From the NCBI GenBank assembly GCA_016868315.1, contig VGHE01000002.1:62001-126000 (forward strand): a stretch of DNA of 64,000 nt, given 5' to 3'. The notes below the pieces were generated by a model. The model searched no databases, was not told the origin of the DNA, and was given only the letters and a program-made list of their open reading frames with translations. Position numbers and translations under genes: made by a program. Position 1 is the stretch's first letter; each line of letters starts with the position of its first letter. Positions 27,868-36,793 of this stretch are shown one piece after another. The stretch is from Betaproteobacteria bacterium. GTDB lineage: Bacteria > Bdellovibrionota_B > Oligoflexia > Silvanigrellales > Silvanigrellaceae.

Positions 27868-27908
27868 AAAAAAGCCGCGTGAGGCACACTGCATCACGCG
27901 GCTTTTTT
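27868..27908 (+). terminator. Terminator after the subtilase gene
   Basis: A 15-pair inverted repeat, AAAAAAGCCGCGTGA with TCACGCGGCTTTTTT, closes an 11-base loop 20 bases after the stop. The A-run and T-run flanks make it usable in both directions. Confidence 0.93.
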
Positions 27909-28140
27909 GTTGAGCGCATGTTTGAATTATTTGCGTGATGCAACTGTAACCGTTTGTGCTTGCGCAGAATTTTGCTCTGGCAATAATTCTGTTGCACTTC
28001 TCAGCACACTTCTCAAAGACCCGGGATTCGACGAAATTGCTTGGGAGATAACGCTCTAAATTTATTATTGGTAATTGCGAACGCTTATGGTGGCGTTGAT
28101 TTAATCCGATACACAGAAGGACTTTTTTTGCGAGGAAAAA

Positions 28141-28272
28141 ATGAATATTTTTAATTCCATTATACTGTCGTCGACTTTCGTTCTTATCTCCTGCGGCAGA
28201 ACAAACGAAAGTGAAACGGCTGGCTGGGGAATCAAATCTGCGGCGTATACCTCTAACACTGTGACTCTTTAA
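28141..28272 (+). CDS. Putative 43-residue lipoprotein (not in ORF track)
   Basis: The ATG at 28141 has GAGGA five to six bases upstream and opens a 43-codon frame ending in TAA. Its first 18 residues form a compact signal peptide ending in FVLISC, a convincing lipobox. The mature peptide would be about 26 residues, starting CGRTNESE and rich in Ser and Thr. It resembles entericidin-like or small surface lipoproteins in size only. It could also be the 5' remnant of a longer lipoprotein gene. The flanking 27909-28140 and 28273-28347 stretches hold nothing else I can support. Confidence 0.5.
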   Translation: MNIFNSIILSSTFVLISCGRTNESETAGWGIKSAAYTSNTVTL

Positions 28273-28347
28273 TGTGGCAGTTTGAGTCGGATTTAATCAT
28301 TAAATTCGATGCTGTAAATCGCTGTTGCGTGCGAGAAAGGTGAACTC

Positions 28348-29106
28348 ATGAACATACGTAGAATACTAAGATTCATTTTCCCGGTCATTCCGTTTATGTT
28401 TGCTGCACCTGCACACTCTGCAGAGGTTCAGTCGCAGGTAGGTTTGGCGATCTCGGAGCCGGCCTTGCCCCAATCGACTTTCCAGGGAGCTTCGGGCGAC
28501 ACAGTCTCTCTGGATGTGAAGAAGGCTTTTGGCGTCAGCACGCGCACAACGGTGTATTGGACACCCTATGAAGGGCGCTCCACCAACTACAATTTGGGTT
28601 TGAGCTTAGGATATACATCTGGCTTCGGAAAAATCACCTCCAGTGCAATCGTTGATGGTCAGAAGAGGTCAGGGGACTTTGACACGCAGTTTGAATACGC
28701 CGGATTGGGTTTCAGTAACGGTTTTCTTCTCAAATTAAACCGTAAAACCCAAATGGCCTTTGACTTGGGTCTGGATCTCCTACCATTGACAGCCTCCTAC
28801 AAAGTCGAGAGCAAGGAGGGTACTAAGAAGTATAGTTATCTCAAAGCGATCTCCTGGCATGTCCAAATTGCAAGCTACTTCTCGATGTCGCGCGAAACCG
28901 ATTTTTCGATTTCTTCGCGCTATGAAATGACAAAACTCTTCGACTCCAAAGGCGATTCAGTTCGTATGAATGTTGCACACATCAACCTTGGTTTTAGATA
29001 CAAGTTCGTTTCCGATGCCAACATGAATCCTGAAGTCCGACAAAAGCGTCGTGTACGTACGACTTCGCGTCAACGCCGGGATAGAGAAGTGGCTTATGAG
29101 AATTAA
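28348..29106 (+). CDS. Predicted outer-membrane beta-barrel protein
   Basis: A 252-residue protein with AAAGGTG upstream of the ATG and a clear signal peptide ending FAAPAHSA. The mature part shows amphipathic strands separated by short turns (YNLGLSLGYTSGF, EYAGLGFSNGFLLKL, QMAFDLGLDLLPL, AHINLGFRYKF), consistent with a small barrel of the OmpA-like or DUF-type class. A strongly basic tail (RQKRRVRTTSRQRRDRE) follows the last strand, similar to the tail on the barrel at 25340. The function is unknown. It faces the convergent aminotransferase gene. Confidence 0.72.
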   Translation: MNIRRILRFIFPVIPFMFAAPAHSAEVQSQVGLAISEPALPQSTFQGASGDTVSLDVKKAFGVSTRTTVYWTPYEGRSTNYNLGLSLGYTSGFGKITSSAIVDGQKRSGDFDTQFEYAGLGFSNGFLLKLNRKTQMAFDLGLDLLPLTASYKVESKEGTKKYSYLKAISWHVQIASYFSMSRETDFSISSRYEMTKLFDSKGDSVRMNVAHINLGFRYKFVSDANMNPEVRQKRRVRTTSRQRRDREVAYEN

Positions 29107-29153
29107 AAAAATTAAGGCTCGAGAATTTTGCCTGTCAGCAGAACTCTCGAGCC
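29107..29153 (-). terminator. Probable terminator of the aminotransferase gene
   Basis: A perfect nine-pair stem (GGCTCGAGA/TCTCGAGCC) with a 20-base loop lies about 30 bases past the minus-strand stop. In that direction it is followed by TTAATTTTTTTAATT. The loop is longer than usual. On the plus strand it lacks a T run. Confidence 0.6.
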
Positions 29154-29184
29154 CTCATTGCTTTCGAAGTCGAGCGAAAGAAAT

Positions 29185-30393
29185 TTATCCCTTCAAACGC
29201 CCACCGGTGAGCAGCTGGCGCAGAACCTGTGAGCCTTCTTTCACCATTTCTGTACTGCAGCTGAACGAGAAGCGGATGGCGTCGGCACAGGTTTGTCCGA
29301 AGGCATCGCCCGGGGAACTGCCCATTCCGAGTTCTGCGAGAGTGTTGGAGAGGTCGTCTGCATCTTTTACCCCGAGACGTGTGTAGATGCTCTGGTCGAG
29401 AGTCGCCCACACAAAGAAACTACCCTGCGGAACAAAAGGCGTGAGTCCAGGAATTCCAGTGAGAGCCTCAACCATAATATCGCGGCGGGTGGCGTACTGA
29501 TTGAGCATATGAGTGACGTAGGTTTGATCGCCCTGGAGAGCAGCCACGGCGGTCCACTGAGCCACGCTGTTTACGCCGTTGATGCTGCAACGCATGATTT
29601 TGTGCAGCCGCTCCATCAGGGTTTCATCGGTAGCGGTCAGGTAGCCAGTGCGCAAGCCACTCATGGCGTGGCTCTTCGAGAAACTGAACACAGAAATAAT
29701 GCGGTTCTGGTATTCAGGAGCAAGAGCTGCCAGCGAAACGTGTTTTTGTGGTGGGAAGATGACATCTTCATAGGCTTCGTCGGAAACAATCCACAGCCCG
29801 TGCGCCTTCGCCATGCGGATAATTTCCTGCAGGGTTGAGGTCGGCAGAACGGCTCCGGTTGGGTTGTGTGGAGTGTTCAAGAAGATAACGCGGGTTTTAG
29901 ACGTGATACGCTTTTCAATTTCTGCAGGAAGATATTGGAAGCCTGTTTCTTCGCGCAATGGAACTGCCACCGGAGTTCCGCGTGCGACTTTGACGTTCTC
30001 TACGACCTCAGTCCACATCGGGTCGGGAACAATCACTTCATCGCCAGGCTGCAGCAAGCACTGGAAAGCACAGAAAAGCGCATGCATGGCGCCGTTGGTG
30101 ACAAACACGTTTTCCACCGAGGGAAGGTGGATTCCATTTTTGTCGGCGAGTTTTTTGTGGATAGCTTTGCGCAGCTCAGGAATACCAGCATTTGGAATGT
30201 AGTGTGTTTTACCTTCATCTGCCGCTTTTTTGAGTTCTGCTGTAACATGCGGTGCGAGGCTGAAGTTTGGGTCGCCCGACTCAAACCGAAACACCTTTTT
30301 GCCATTTGCCTGAGCTTTCAAAATCCGCTCGCGGATCTGAACAATTTTGCCAAGGGACAGTGCATCCAGGAGATGAGTGCCGTGCTGCTGCAT
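29185..30393 (-). CDS. PLP-dependent aminotransferase, class I fold
   Basis: A 402-residue aspartate-aminotransferase-like enzyme. The landmarks are FESGDPNF near residue 37, YIPNAGIPELR, FLNTPHNPTG, SDEAYEDVIF and the PLP-binding SFSKSHAMSGLRTGY, in which Lys forms the Schiff base. The C-terminal IRFSFSCS holds the substrate-carboxylate Arg. It follows the subgroup I-gamma pattern of broad amino-acid aminotransferases. GGAGG lies six bases before the ATG. It is not in an operon with biosynthetic genes, so its amino donor cannot be deduced. Confidence 0.92.
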   Translation of the reverse strand: MQQHGTHLLDALSLGKIVQIRERILKAQANGKKVFRFESGDPNFSLAPHVTAELKKAADEGKTHYIPNAGIPELRKAIHKKLADKNGIHLPSVENVFVTNGAMHALFCAFQCLLQPGDEVIVPDPMWTEVVENVKVARGTPVAVPLREETGFQYLPAEIEKRITSKTRVIFLNTPHNPTGAVLPTSTLQEIIRMAKAHGLWIVSDEAYEDVIFPPQKHVSLAALAPEYQNRIISVFSFSKSHAMSGLRTGYLTATDETLMERLHKIMRCSINGVNSVAQWTAVAALQGDQTYVTHMLNQYATRRDIMVEALTGIPGLTPFVPQGSFFVWATLDQSIYTRLGVKDADDLSNTLAELGMGSSPGDAFGQTCADAIRFSFSCSTEMVKEGSQVLRQLLTGGRLKG

Positions 30394-30543
30394 GGGAGGC
30401 CTCCGGTCGATGGGTGGTGGGAACGTTATGCGAGGTCTGCCCTGAAGGCTTTGGGGCTGTCAATGGGGTGACTCCCTGTTCGCATACAGCGGTCATTGTG
30501 TGCTGGAGTGGTTCGGGATGAAGCGCATCTTGAGGAGGCTCGG

Positions 30544-30876
30544 ATGTTCCCGTGGAATATTGTTTTTTCGGGTCCCGTGAGAATGGTTTTGGTCGTTGCA
30601 GCGGCCAATTGGGGTTGCACGCAAAACGCAGCAAGGATTGGAGCGCCGCAAGCTCCAGTTGCCGAACCTACAGCAAGCGCAACGGCTCCCGGCAAGAGTG
30701 AGCAAGGGCTCCGTAATGAAAGTGAGCCAGCGATTCCCTTCGATGGCGCAAGGCCCGAGGCGATCTCGGTTGCTCAACCTGCCAACAATGAAGCACTCGA
30801 GAAGGCGCCGCAGTTGGGTGATGTTTACGCTGAACTCACGGCACAGTCGCTGACCTGCGAGGAGACACAGAACTGA
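30544..30876 (+). CDS. Small hypothetical exported protein
   Basis: From ATG 30544, just after GAGGAGG, the product is 110 residues; the listed ORF adds 16 residues upstream. A hydrophobic N-terminus (VRMVLVVAAANWGC) ends in a Cys, but -3 and -2 are Asn and Trp, so lipidation is doubtful. The remainder is Ala/Pro/Glu-rich and probably disordered. Its TGA overlaps the next ATG (TGATG), so it is translationally coupled to the following lipoprotein gene and is likely its partner. I do not recognise the family. Confidence 0.6.
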   Translation: MFPWNIVFSGPVRMVLVVAAANWGCTQNAARIGAPQAPVAEPTASATAPGKSEQGLRNESEPAIPFDGARPEAISVAQPANNEALEKAPQLGDVYAELTAQSLTCEETQN

Positions 30877-31949
30877 TGTGCACAAAGCCGCTGAGTCTTG
30901 CGCTTCAAAAAGTTATTGCAGGTGTGTTTTTGGGCTTCATGCTGGGGGGATGTACTCAGAAGTCTGGAATCAAGTCGATTAGCTCTGATGATTGGTTTCG
31001 GAAGGGTGTAGATCGTTTTTATCTTGCGACCGTTCCAAGCTCGAGGCTTCATCAGGGTGCGAGCACAGTGAAGGTAGGGCAGGATCTGCTCGTTGGTGTT
31101 GGATGTTTTGGTGAGGCAAAGGAGCCTGCCACGCTGGCACCCGTGATGCAGCAGAGTTGTTCGAGCGGCAAGGGCAAGCTGCCTTTGAATGAGCGCATCC
31201 GGCTTCAAGATTTTCTAATGGCGGCGAACCCCGAGAAACCTCAACCGGGCGAGTGTGTGTTGCTGCTGGGACCTAAAGAAGTTGTTCAGCGTGTTCAAGA
31301 GCAGCCTGAAGAGTTTGTGAGTGGCCCGGCTGCTACAGCAGCTCTGAGCGCTGCAACAGCCACCAATGCCTGCGGTTTGAGCCTTGCAATTGGACAATCA
31401 TTCTATCTCCAAAAGGCGGTTGTGAAAGGCAGTGTGAAGTCCGACAAAGAGGCCATCGACTTCGCCCGTAAGCTGCTCAACTTCTTTGGAGAGAACAACC
31501 TTGTTCCTTCTCTCTATACCGGTGAACATCCGGTTTATGCCCTCAAAGCCAACGAATCTTTGCAGGGCAAGCAACCCTCAGAAGTTGCTGCAAGTGAAAA
31601 AATCGTGGTGGGGCAGGCTGTGCTTCCTTGCAGTGAATTTAAAAGTTCTATTTGGGATGTACTTGGGATTGCCGCCAAAAAGGATGGCCGCAAGGTCTTC
31701 TTCCGGGCCTTGGCCGAGGCCGACAGGCGTGCTGCGATACGTATTCGCCAGAGCCGTTTTTTTGCCGAATTCGCAATCGCGCTGCAGCGTGGCGACTTGC
31801 GCACTGCTGCTGGGATTTACAATCCGATTTTTGCATTTGAGTTCAACCGTAATGTGGACGCCAAAGCCTCACAGGGGTGGGGTGGTTTTGGTGTACAGAA
31901 ATTTTTTGATGAGATTCGTGCTATAAATAAGGAGCTTTCTGCTCTTTAA
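30876..31949 (+). CDS. Hypothetical lipoprotein (357 residues)
   Basis: A signal peptide with a strong lipobox (FMLGGC, Cys near residue 26) precedes a 330-residue mature protein. Cysteines occur as VGCFGE, QSCSSG, GECVLL, NACGLS and LPCSEF, an odd number that may give two disulfides. It has a helical C-terminal half (RAAIRIRQSRFFAEFAIALQRGD). No catalytic motif is evident. The start overlaps the stop of the small exported protein by one base. It converges with the PEGA-domain gene, leaving one base between their ends. Confidence 0.72.
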   Translation: MCTKPLSLALQKVIAGVFLGFMLGGCTQKSGIKSISSDDWFRKGVDRFYLATVPSSRLHQGASTVKVGQDLLVGVGCFGEAKEPATLAPVMQQSCSSGKGKLPLNERIRLQDFLMAANPEKPQPGECVLLLGPKEVVQRVQEQPEEFVSGPAATAALSAATATNACGLSLAIGQSFYLQKAVVKGSVKSDKEAIDFARKLLNFFGENNLVPSLYTGEHPVYALKANESLQGKQPSEVAASEKIVVGQAVLPCSEFKSSIWDVLGIAAKKDGRKVFFRALAEADRRAAIRIRQSRFFAEFAIALQRGDLRTAAGIYNPIFAFEFNRNVDAKASQGWGGFGVQKFFDEIRAINKELSAL

Positions 31950-31950
31950 T

Positions 31951-33792
31951 TTATTCAAGTTTCAATGAGAACCTGACGCTAACTCCACCGTCTAGCTGCG
32001 GCTCAAACGCAAAGCGAACTTTTTTCTCTTCGGGTGGCGGAGCCATTTCGGCGCGTCTTCGCGAGCTTCCGCTGTCGAGATTCATAAACGCATCAACGAC
32101 ACCCACTGCGTACAGAACGCCAGCACCAATAAATGCGTAGAGTGCTATGTCGGAGGTTTTTTTGATGTAGGTTTGCCGTTCGACCTCCTTCGCATCGATG
32201 TCCTGTTGAGCTGCACTACTGTCGATTTCCGCTTGTCTGTCGACCGCAAATTTCTTCTCGGCGTCGGGAATTTGTTTGAGTTTCACAAAGAGGCCGTATC
32301 CGAGTGCGCCTGCTTCCGACAGCAGAAAGAAGGTACCCTTTCCGTTGTGGTTGTTCTGAAACTGCCCCACACCAAAGGGCAGAATGGCCAGCCCGCCGCT
32401 GCCGCCGGAGCGTTTGGAGCGTCGCCTCGAGCCACCGGAAACAGAGGGTGATCCGCGTCCGTAGTCACCCCGCGGCGCATCGATATCACCCGCCTCATAA
32501 TCTTCTTCGTAGGGATTCGGTGCTCCATATCCCCCTGAGGGTGGATAAGCGGGAGGGCCGTAGGGATCGGGTGCGGGGTAGCCATACGCAGGTGGTGGAG
32601 CAGGGGCGTACTGAGGTGGTGGCTGGTAGGGTGCAGCGTAACCCGGTTGCTGGTAGGGCGAACCATAAGGTGACTGTAGTGGATATGGATATTGAGGCTG
32701 CTGATAAACGGGTGGCTGCTGATAAGCCGGGGGTGGTTGATAAGCAGGAGGCGGCTGTTGATAGGCCGGTGGTGCATAGGGTTGGTTGTAAGCCGGAGAC
32801 TGTGGCTGCTGCGCAGGCTCCTGAAAATATTGATCGGCTAGACTCTTTCGCTGCCGATTTGCTTTGGCTGTCTGCTTGTCTTGCGGAAGCTGCATGTTGA
32901 AATCGACAGCGCGTTTGGGTTTTTTGCTGGAGAGGTTGTCGGCCGATGAATTCCGCGACTGTGTTCCTTGTTTTCTGTCGCGCCCCTTTGCGGCAGCAGA
33001 AGCTTTGGATGCTTTTTCCTGGGCGCTCAGCGCTTTCTTCATGCTGACAACAATTTTGTTACTTTGCCCTGACTGCACTTTGATCTTCATTTCAATGTTT
33101 TCATAGCCCTCGGCGCTGATAGTGAGTGTGTGTTGGCCTGGGTCGAGAGAAATGGGCTGATTTGCAGACCCCACAAAAATACCATCGGCGAAAACAATTG
33201 TGCGAGGTGCATTGGAGGTCACTTCAATTCCTGTGAAGGCGGTCTTGGCTCGGGGAGCCGCTGCACTGCCACGAGCCGCAGGAGCAGGAGCAGGAGCTGA
33301 CTTTGGGGAAGCTTTGCGCGCAGCTGGCGCGGCAGGAGCTTTTGCAGCTGCATTGTTGGAGCCTGATTTGCTGGCACTTGATTTGGCTGGGGATCGCTTT
33401 GCTTTGATGTTGGCAAAAAACGGTTCTATTCCTGGGTCAAGGATGTAACGCTTGTCGAGTTTTGCTGCGGGGTTGTTGCGCGCCAATTGCTCGAGAGCTC
33501 GTTCGGATTTGGACTGATTCCCCAGCATGAATTGTGCAATTCCATACAACTCAAGTGAGTCGTTTAATTCTTTTCCCTTCACACGCGCCTTTGGATAGAG
33601 CTGTGTCTCCAGGAGTTGAGCTGCGGTGTTCAGGTCGCCCTGAACAAATGATCTGCGTGCATCAGAAAGTGCCGAAGCCACTGCTGTGGCAGACCAAGAA
33701 ATTGCGATGAGCGACAAGACAACAAACAGAAGTCCAAGGGCACGTATGACGCTCCCTTGGGCTGTGTTCTGTTTGTTGACACGGGTGCTCAT
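31951..33792 (-). CDS. PEGA-domain protein with proline-rich linker and C-terminal membrane helix
   Basis: A 613-residue protein. A signal or anchor helix (residues 18-40) is followed by a TPR-like helical segment (ARRSFVQGDLNTAAQLLETQ), an Ala/Lys/Pro-rich linker, and a PEGA domain around residues 188-255 (VFADGIFVGSANQPISL, SAEGYENIEMKI). A long, Tyr/Pro/Gln-rich low-complexity region (YQQPPPAYQPPPAYQQPP) runs to about residue 470. A C-terminal DUF-like region with hydrophobic helices (LYAFIGAGVLYAVGVVDAFM) ends the protein. PEGA domains often accompany bacterial Ser/Thr kinases, and here the kinase gene lies four bases upstream. A kinase substrate or surface adaptor is plausible. Confidence 0.8.
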   Translation of the reverse strand: MSTRVNKQNTAQGSVIRALGLLFVVLSLIAISWSATAVASALSDARRSFVQGDLNTAAQLLETQLYPKARVKGKELNDSLELYGIAQFMLGNQSKSERALEQLARNNPAAKLDKRYILDPGIEPFFANIKAKRSPAKSSASKSGSNNAAAKAPAAPAARKASPKSAPAPAPAARGSAAAPRAKTAFTGIEVTSNAPRTIVFADGIFVGSANQPISLDPGQHTLTISAEGYENIEMKIKVQSGQSNKIVVSMKKALSAQEKASKASAAAKGRDRKQGTQSRNSSADNLSSKKPKRAVDFNMQLPQDKQTAKANRQRKSLADQYFQEPAQQPQSPAYNQPYAPPAYQQPPPAYQPPPAYQQPPVYQQPQYPYPLQSPYGSPYQQPGYAAPYQPPPQYAPAPPPAYGYPAPDPYGPPAYPPSGGYGAPNPYEEDYEAGDIDAPRGDYGRGSPSVSGGSRRRSKRSGGSGGLAILPFGVGQFQNNHNGKGTFFLLSEAGALGYGLFVKLKQIPDAEKKFAVDRQAEIDSSAAQQDIDAKEVERQTYIKKTSDIALYAFIGAGVLYAVGVVDAFMNLDSGSSRRRAEMAPPPEEKKVRFAFEPQLDGGVSVRFSLKLE

Positions 33793-33796
33793 CGGG

Positions 33797-35746
33797 TCAC
33801 TGTTCCTTTACTGCATCTGGATCAAGGGCATTGAGATTGATAACTGGCAGTTCGAGAGTTTTTCCGGGTTCGATTTTGAGGCGTCGAGTGTACTCCTGAT
33901 ATTTTTTTCCATTGTGTTCTTGTTGCGGGATTTGCAGCAGCACATTGCCTGCAGGCACGCTGAACGAGCGAGAGAGGCCACTGCGTGAACTTAGGCCTTC
34001 AAACACACCATTGATGTAAATGGTCATCTCTCCGGGTTCCGTGCGCACCACAATCTTTGTGGCAGCAGCGGGAGCTGCAGTTTGGGCTATAGATGGCCTT
34101 GTTACGGGCTGCTTGTTTACTCTTGCGCTCCCTGCATTTTGGCCTTGCACAGGAGACTTGGGCGTGCGCACTTGTCGGGGTTTGCTCGGAGCCGAGGGCT
34201 TTTGAGGCTTTGGCTTATTTTGCGTATTCAACCGGGGCGATGGCTTGAATGCGGGCGTAGACACAGGCTTTGGCTTTGGCGTGGGCGCCGGAGTGGGCGC
34301 CGGAGTGGGCGCCGGAGTCTCAGGCACAGGAGGTGTTCGCAATACGGTGGCCGCAGCTGTCGGCGCAACCGGTGCTTGAGTTGCTGGAACACTGTTTACC
34401 ACTTCATTGCCGCGCTGCGCGGAAGGCAATGAAGTGGGCTGAGTTTCTCTGTTGCTCAGATAATCTTGAATACGCTGGCGCTCACGGAAAACGAACGACA
34501 AAAGCAGGGCAGTGACAGTGAGTGTCAGCAAGAAAAAAGTGAGTATCCCTTTGTTGCTGCTCCGTTCACGAGTGCGGGAGTGTGCTGCTCCCTGTGTAGC
34601 TGCATTGTTTCTTTGCGATGTATTTATCCGCGCCTTCTTTGGCGACGGTGTCTGCACTTTCTGTCTCAGGGATGCCTTGTCTACCAGAATCTCTTGCTCT
34701 GGTTGTGCGATTTCTCTTTCCCCGATTGCTGGAGGAGCCTGCTCCTCAACCTTTGCGCCGCGCTCTGCTTCGATTGGAGCCTGTACATCAGCATCGGCTA
34801 GGATTTTGGTTTCGTCTCCGAGCAAGGGTGAACGGCGAATTGTGGAAGCAAATAGCATCGGATTTTCGAAACCATCGGCAATCGCGCGGCGCGAAGGCAC
34901 AACCTCTTGAGTGCTCAAATAGCGCATCAGCTCTGCGACAATCTGCTCGGCCGACTGAGGCCTCTCTGTGGGTTCAACGCGCAGGCAGCGGCGAACCAAA
35001 ACATCGAGGTCGAGCGGAACGGACGGGCGGAGCTGGTTGAGCGGTGGAACTCTAGCCTGGGTGATTTTGAGTGCGAGATCTGTTGGGTTAGACGAGCGGA
35101 ACGGCAACTGACCTGTCAGCAGCTCGAAAAGAATAACTCCAAAAGAAAAAATATCACTGCGTGCATCAACCTTGCCGCTCTGAATTTGTTCGGGGGATGC
35201 ATACGTGAGTGAACCAATAAACTGTCCCACCTGTGTCATGGCGGAATCGAATGGGCGCGCAACTCCGAAGTCGGTCAGTTTTACTTCACCGTTGCTATGC
35301 ACAAGCACGTTGTCGGGCTTAAGATCCCGATGCACAACCGAGTGCCTGTGCGCAGCCTCGATGCCTTTGGCAATTTCGAGAGCCACCAATGCCGCAAGCA
35401 CAGGGTGCAGTGAAGGGCTTGGTTGACTTGAGTATTTTCTCTGCGCCAGTGTGAGGCTGCGCCCATCAACAAACTCACTCACGATGAAGAGTTGTCCTTG
35501 ATTATCGATGCCGAAATCGTAAATGCGCACCACGTTCGGATGATCGATGCGCGCAGCAAGTTTGGCCTCCTGTTCGAAGCGAAAGCGCAGCTCAGTCTGA
35601 TTGCTGAGATGTTCGTGGAGGATTTTCAGAGCGACAATGCGTTGCAGCCGAAGGTCATAGGCTTTGTAGACGGTGGCCATAGCCCCCGACCCCACCCGAC
35701 CTTCGATGCGGTAGCGCTCGTCTTTGTTCAACTCTTCGAGAGACAA
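33797..35746 (-). CDS. Ser/Thr protein kinase with transmembrane helix and C-terminal PEGA domain
   Basis: A Hanks-type kinase of about 649 residues. I start at TTG 35746 because AAAGGAG lies seven bases upstream and the domain then begins naturally; the listed upstream start, also TTG, has no ribosome site and adds 21 odd residues. Kinase landmarks are VGSGAMATVYKA, VALK (Lys about 40), HRDLKPDN, DFG and YASPE. The domain ends near residue 270. A charged linker, a membrane helix (FFLLTLTVTALLLSFVF, about 410-430), a Pro/Lys-rich spacer with APTP repeats and a PEGA-like domain (GEMTIYINGVFEG) follow. The kinase is cytoplasmic and the PEGA part periplasmic. Transcribed with the PEGA protein downstream. 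Confidence 0.92.
   Translation of the reverse strand: MSLEELNKDERYRIEGRVGSGAMATVYKAYDLRLQRIVALKILHEHLSNQTELRFRFEQEAKLAARIDHPNVVRIYDFGIDNQGQLFIVSEFVDGRSLTLAQRKYSSQPSPSLHPVLAALVALEIAKGIEAAHRHSVVHRDLKPDNVLVHSNGEVKLTDFGVARPFDSAMTQVGQFIGSLTYASPEQIQSGKVDARSDIFSFGVILFELLTGQLPFRSSNPTDLALKITQARVPPLNQLRPSVPLDLDVLVRRCLRVEPTERPQSAEQIVAELMRYLSTQEVVPSRRAIADGFENPMLFASTIRRSPLLGDETKILADADVQAPIEAERGAKVEEQAPPAIGEREIAQPEQEILVDKASLRQKVQTPSPKKARINTSQRNNAATQGAAHSRTRERSSNKGILTFFLLTLTVTALLLSFVFRERQRIQDYLSNRETQPTSLPSAQRGNEVVNSVPATQAPVAPTAAATVLRTPPVPETPAPTPAPTPAPTPKPKPVSTPAFKPSPRLNTQNKPKPQKPSAPSKPRQVRTPKSPVQGQNAGSARVNKQPVTRPSIAQTAAPAAATKIVVRTEPGEMTIYINGVFEGLSSRSGLSRSFSVPAGNVLLQIPQQEHNGKKYQEYTRRLKIEPGKTLELPVINLNALDPDAVKEQ
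34281..34316 (+). repeat. Three tandem 12-bp repeats in the kinase gene
   Basis: GTGGGCGCCGGA occurs three times back to back. On the coding (minus) strand it encodes an Ala-Pro-Thr-Pro unit of the periplasmic spacer. The unit keeps the reading frame, so copy-number change would alter only spacer length. Confidence 0.9.
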
Positions 35747-35862
35747 CCTCCAACTCCTTTGAGGCGTGCAAGACCCCAATAACAATCGGAAGAAATTCAG
35801 AGAACTCAAGTTTCTGGCGAGCGGATCGAAAAAAGGAAAAGTTTGCCTTCCAGGGAGTGGGT

Positions 35863-36789
35863 ATGGGAGTGCGGAGCAGTCTTTTCAGGGGCTTGGGTTT
35901 TTGTATAGTTATTCTCTGTGGTTGTTGGCCACAGAACAATAAGTCCCAGGACTCCGAACTGGATGCCATCACGGCGGCCAGCAAGCGCCTTTTTGGCCAA
36001 AACGTCCGTGGCTACATGTGGGCTCTAACCACCGACAGCCCGGCAGTTTTTGCCCAGGCTCCGGTCGGCCTGAAGGTGGATTCCTCTCCCGGTGTTGTTT
36101 TCTACGACCCGTTCGCGGTGCCCAACACACTGCCAGACGCCGACGTGCCCCAGAGGGCTGCTGCGCCTGCAAATCGAAAACCAACAGGCCTCCCGGGCCT
36201 GGCTGCAGGTTCCAAAGAGGGCTCCGCCTCTTCCGTGAACCCATTTGCGGCTGAATACTTTCAATGCTGGTATTACGCTGAAACCGAAGTCTACGAGAAG
36301 CTTGAGGGCGACGCCCTCAAAAAGCTGTTTCTCAACAAAACGAAGACCAAGAGGGTCAACAACACTTTTCTTGACGTGAAGCACCTCTACAAAGATCTCG
36401 AGCGCACGGAGGCTCTCAAGCATCTCGAATCGTTTGCACTCTCTGCACTTCCCGGAACATGTTTTCTGCTCAACAGTATTGGTCCCCTGCGGGGTAAGGC
36501 AAAAGGTGCTTTGTCGAGCGCATTTTGCTCAGTCTCGCTTGCGAGTCTGGCAACCACCCGGAAGCCAAGCGGTGACGGTTGGGGGAGCGATAAGGCAAGG
36601 CAGCACATTCAAAATCAGCTGAAAGCAAAAGTGAATGAGCTCGATGAAGTGAATTGGGATGTGCTGTGGCAGCTTAAAACGAAAGTTGCCGAGTTCAACT
36701 CGGCAAGTAAACACTCAGAGACAACTCAGGTTCAGTGTCCAGCAAATGAGCAGTGGGTATCGACACTGATGGGTTCACCCAAAAACTAA
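35863..36789 (+). CDS. Hypothetical lipoprotein
   Basis: I use ATG 35863 (GGGAG five bases upstream), two codons inside the listed GTG start. The signal peptide ends in VILCGC, a lipobox. The 290-residue mature protein has cysteines in FQCWYY, GTCFLL, AFCSVS and VQCPAN and an amphipathic Lys-rich helix (KLEGDALKKLFLNKTKTK). I see no catalytic motif and do not recognise the family. It is divergent from the kinase gene, starting about 115 bases away, and its 3' end lies four bases from convergent fliW. Confidence 0.7.
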   Translation: MGVRSSLFRGLGFCIVILCGCWPQNNKSQDSELDAITAASKRLFGQNVRGYMWALTTDSPAVFAQAPVGLKVDSSPGVVFYDPFAVPNTLPDADVPQRAAAPANRKPTGLPGLAAGSKEGSASSVNPFAAEYFQCWYYAETEVYEKLEGDALKKLFLNKTKTKRVNNTFLDVKHLYKDLERTEALKHLESFALSALPGTCFLLNSIGPLRGKAKGALSSAFCSVSLASLATTRKPSGDGWGSDKARQHIQNQLKAKVNELDEVNWDVLWQLKTKVAEFNSASKHSETTQVQCPANEQWVSTLMGSPKN

Positions 36790-36793
36790 GTCA

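Noticed and set aside
32304-32900. 198-codon plus-strand ORF
   Set aside because: Mirror of the low-complexity Tyr/Pro/Gln region of the PEGA protein; the Arg-rich sequence is an artefact of repeats.
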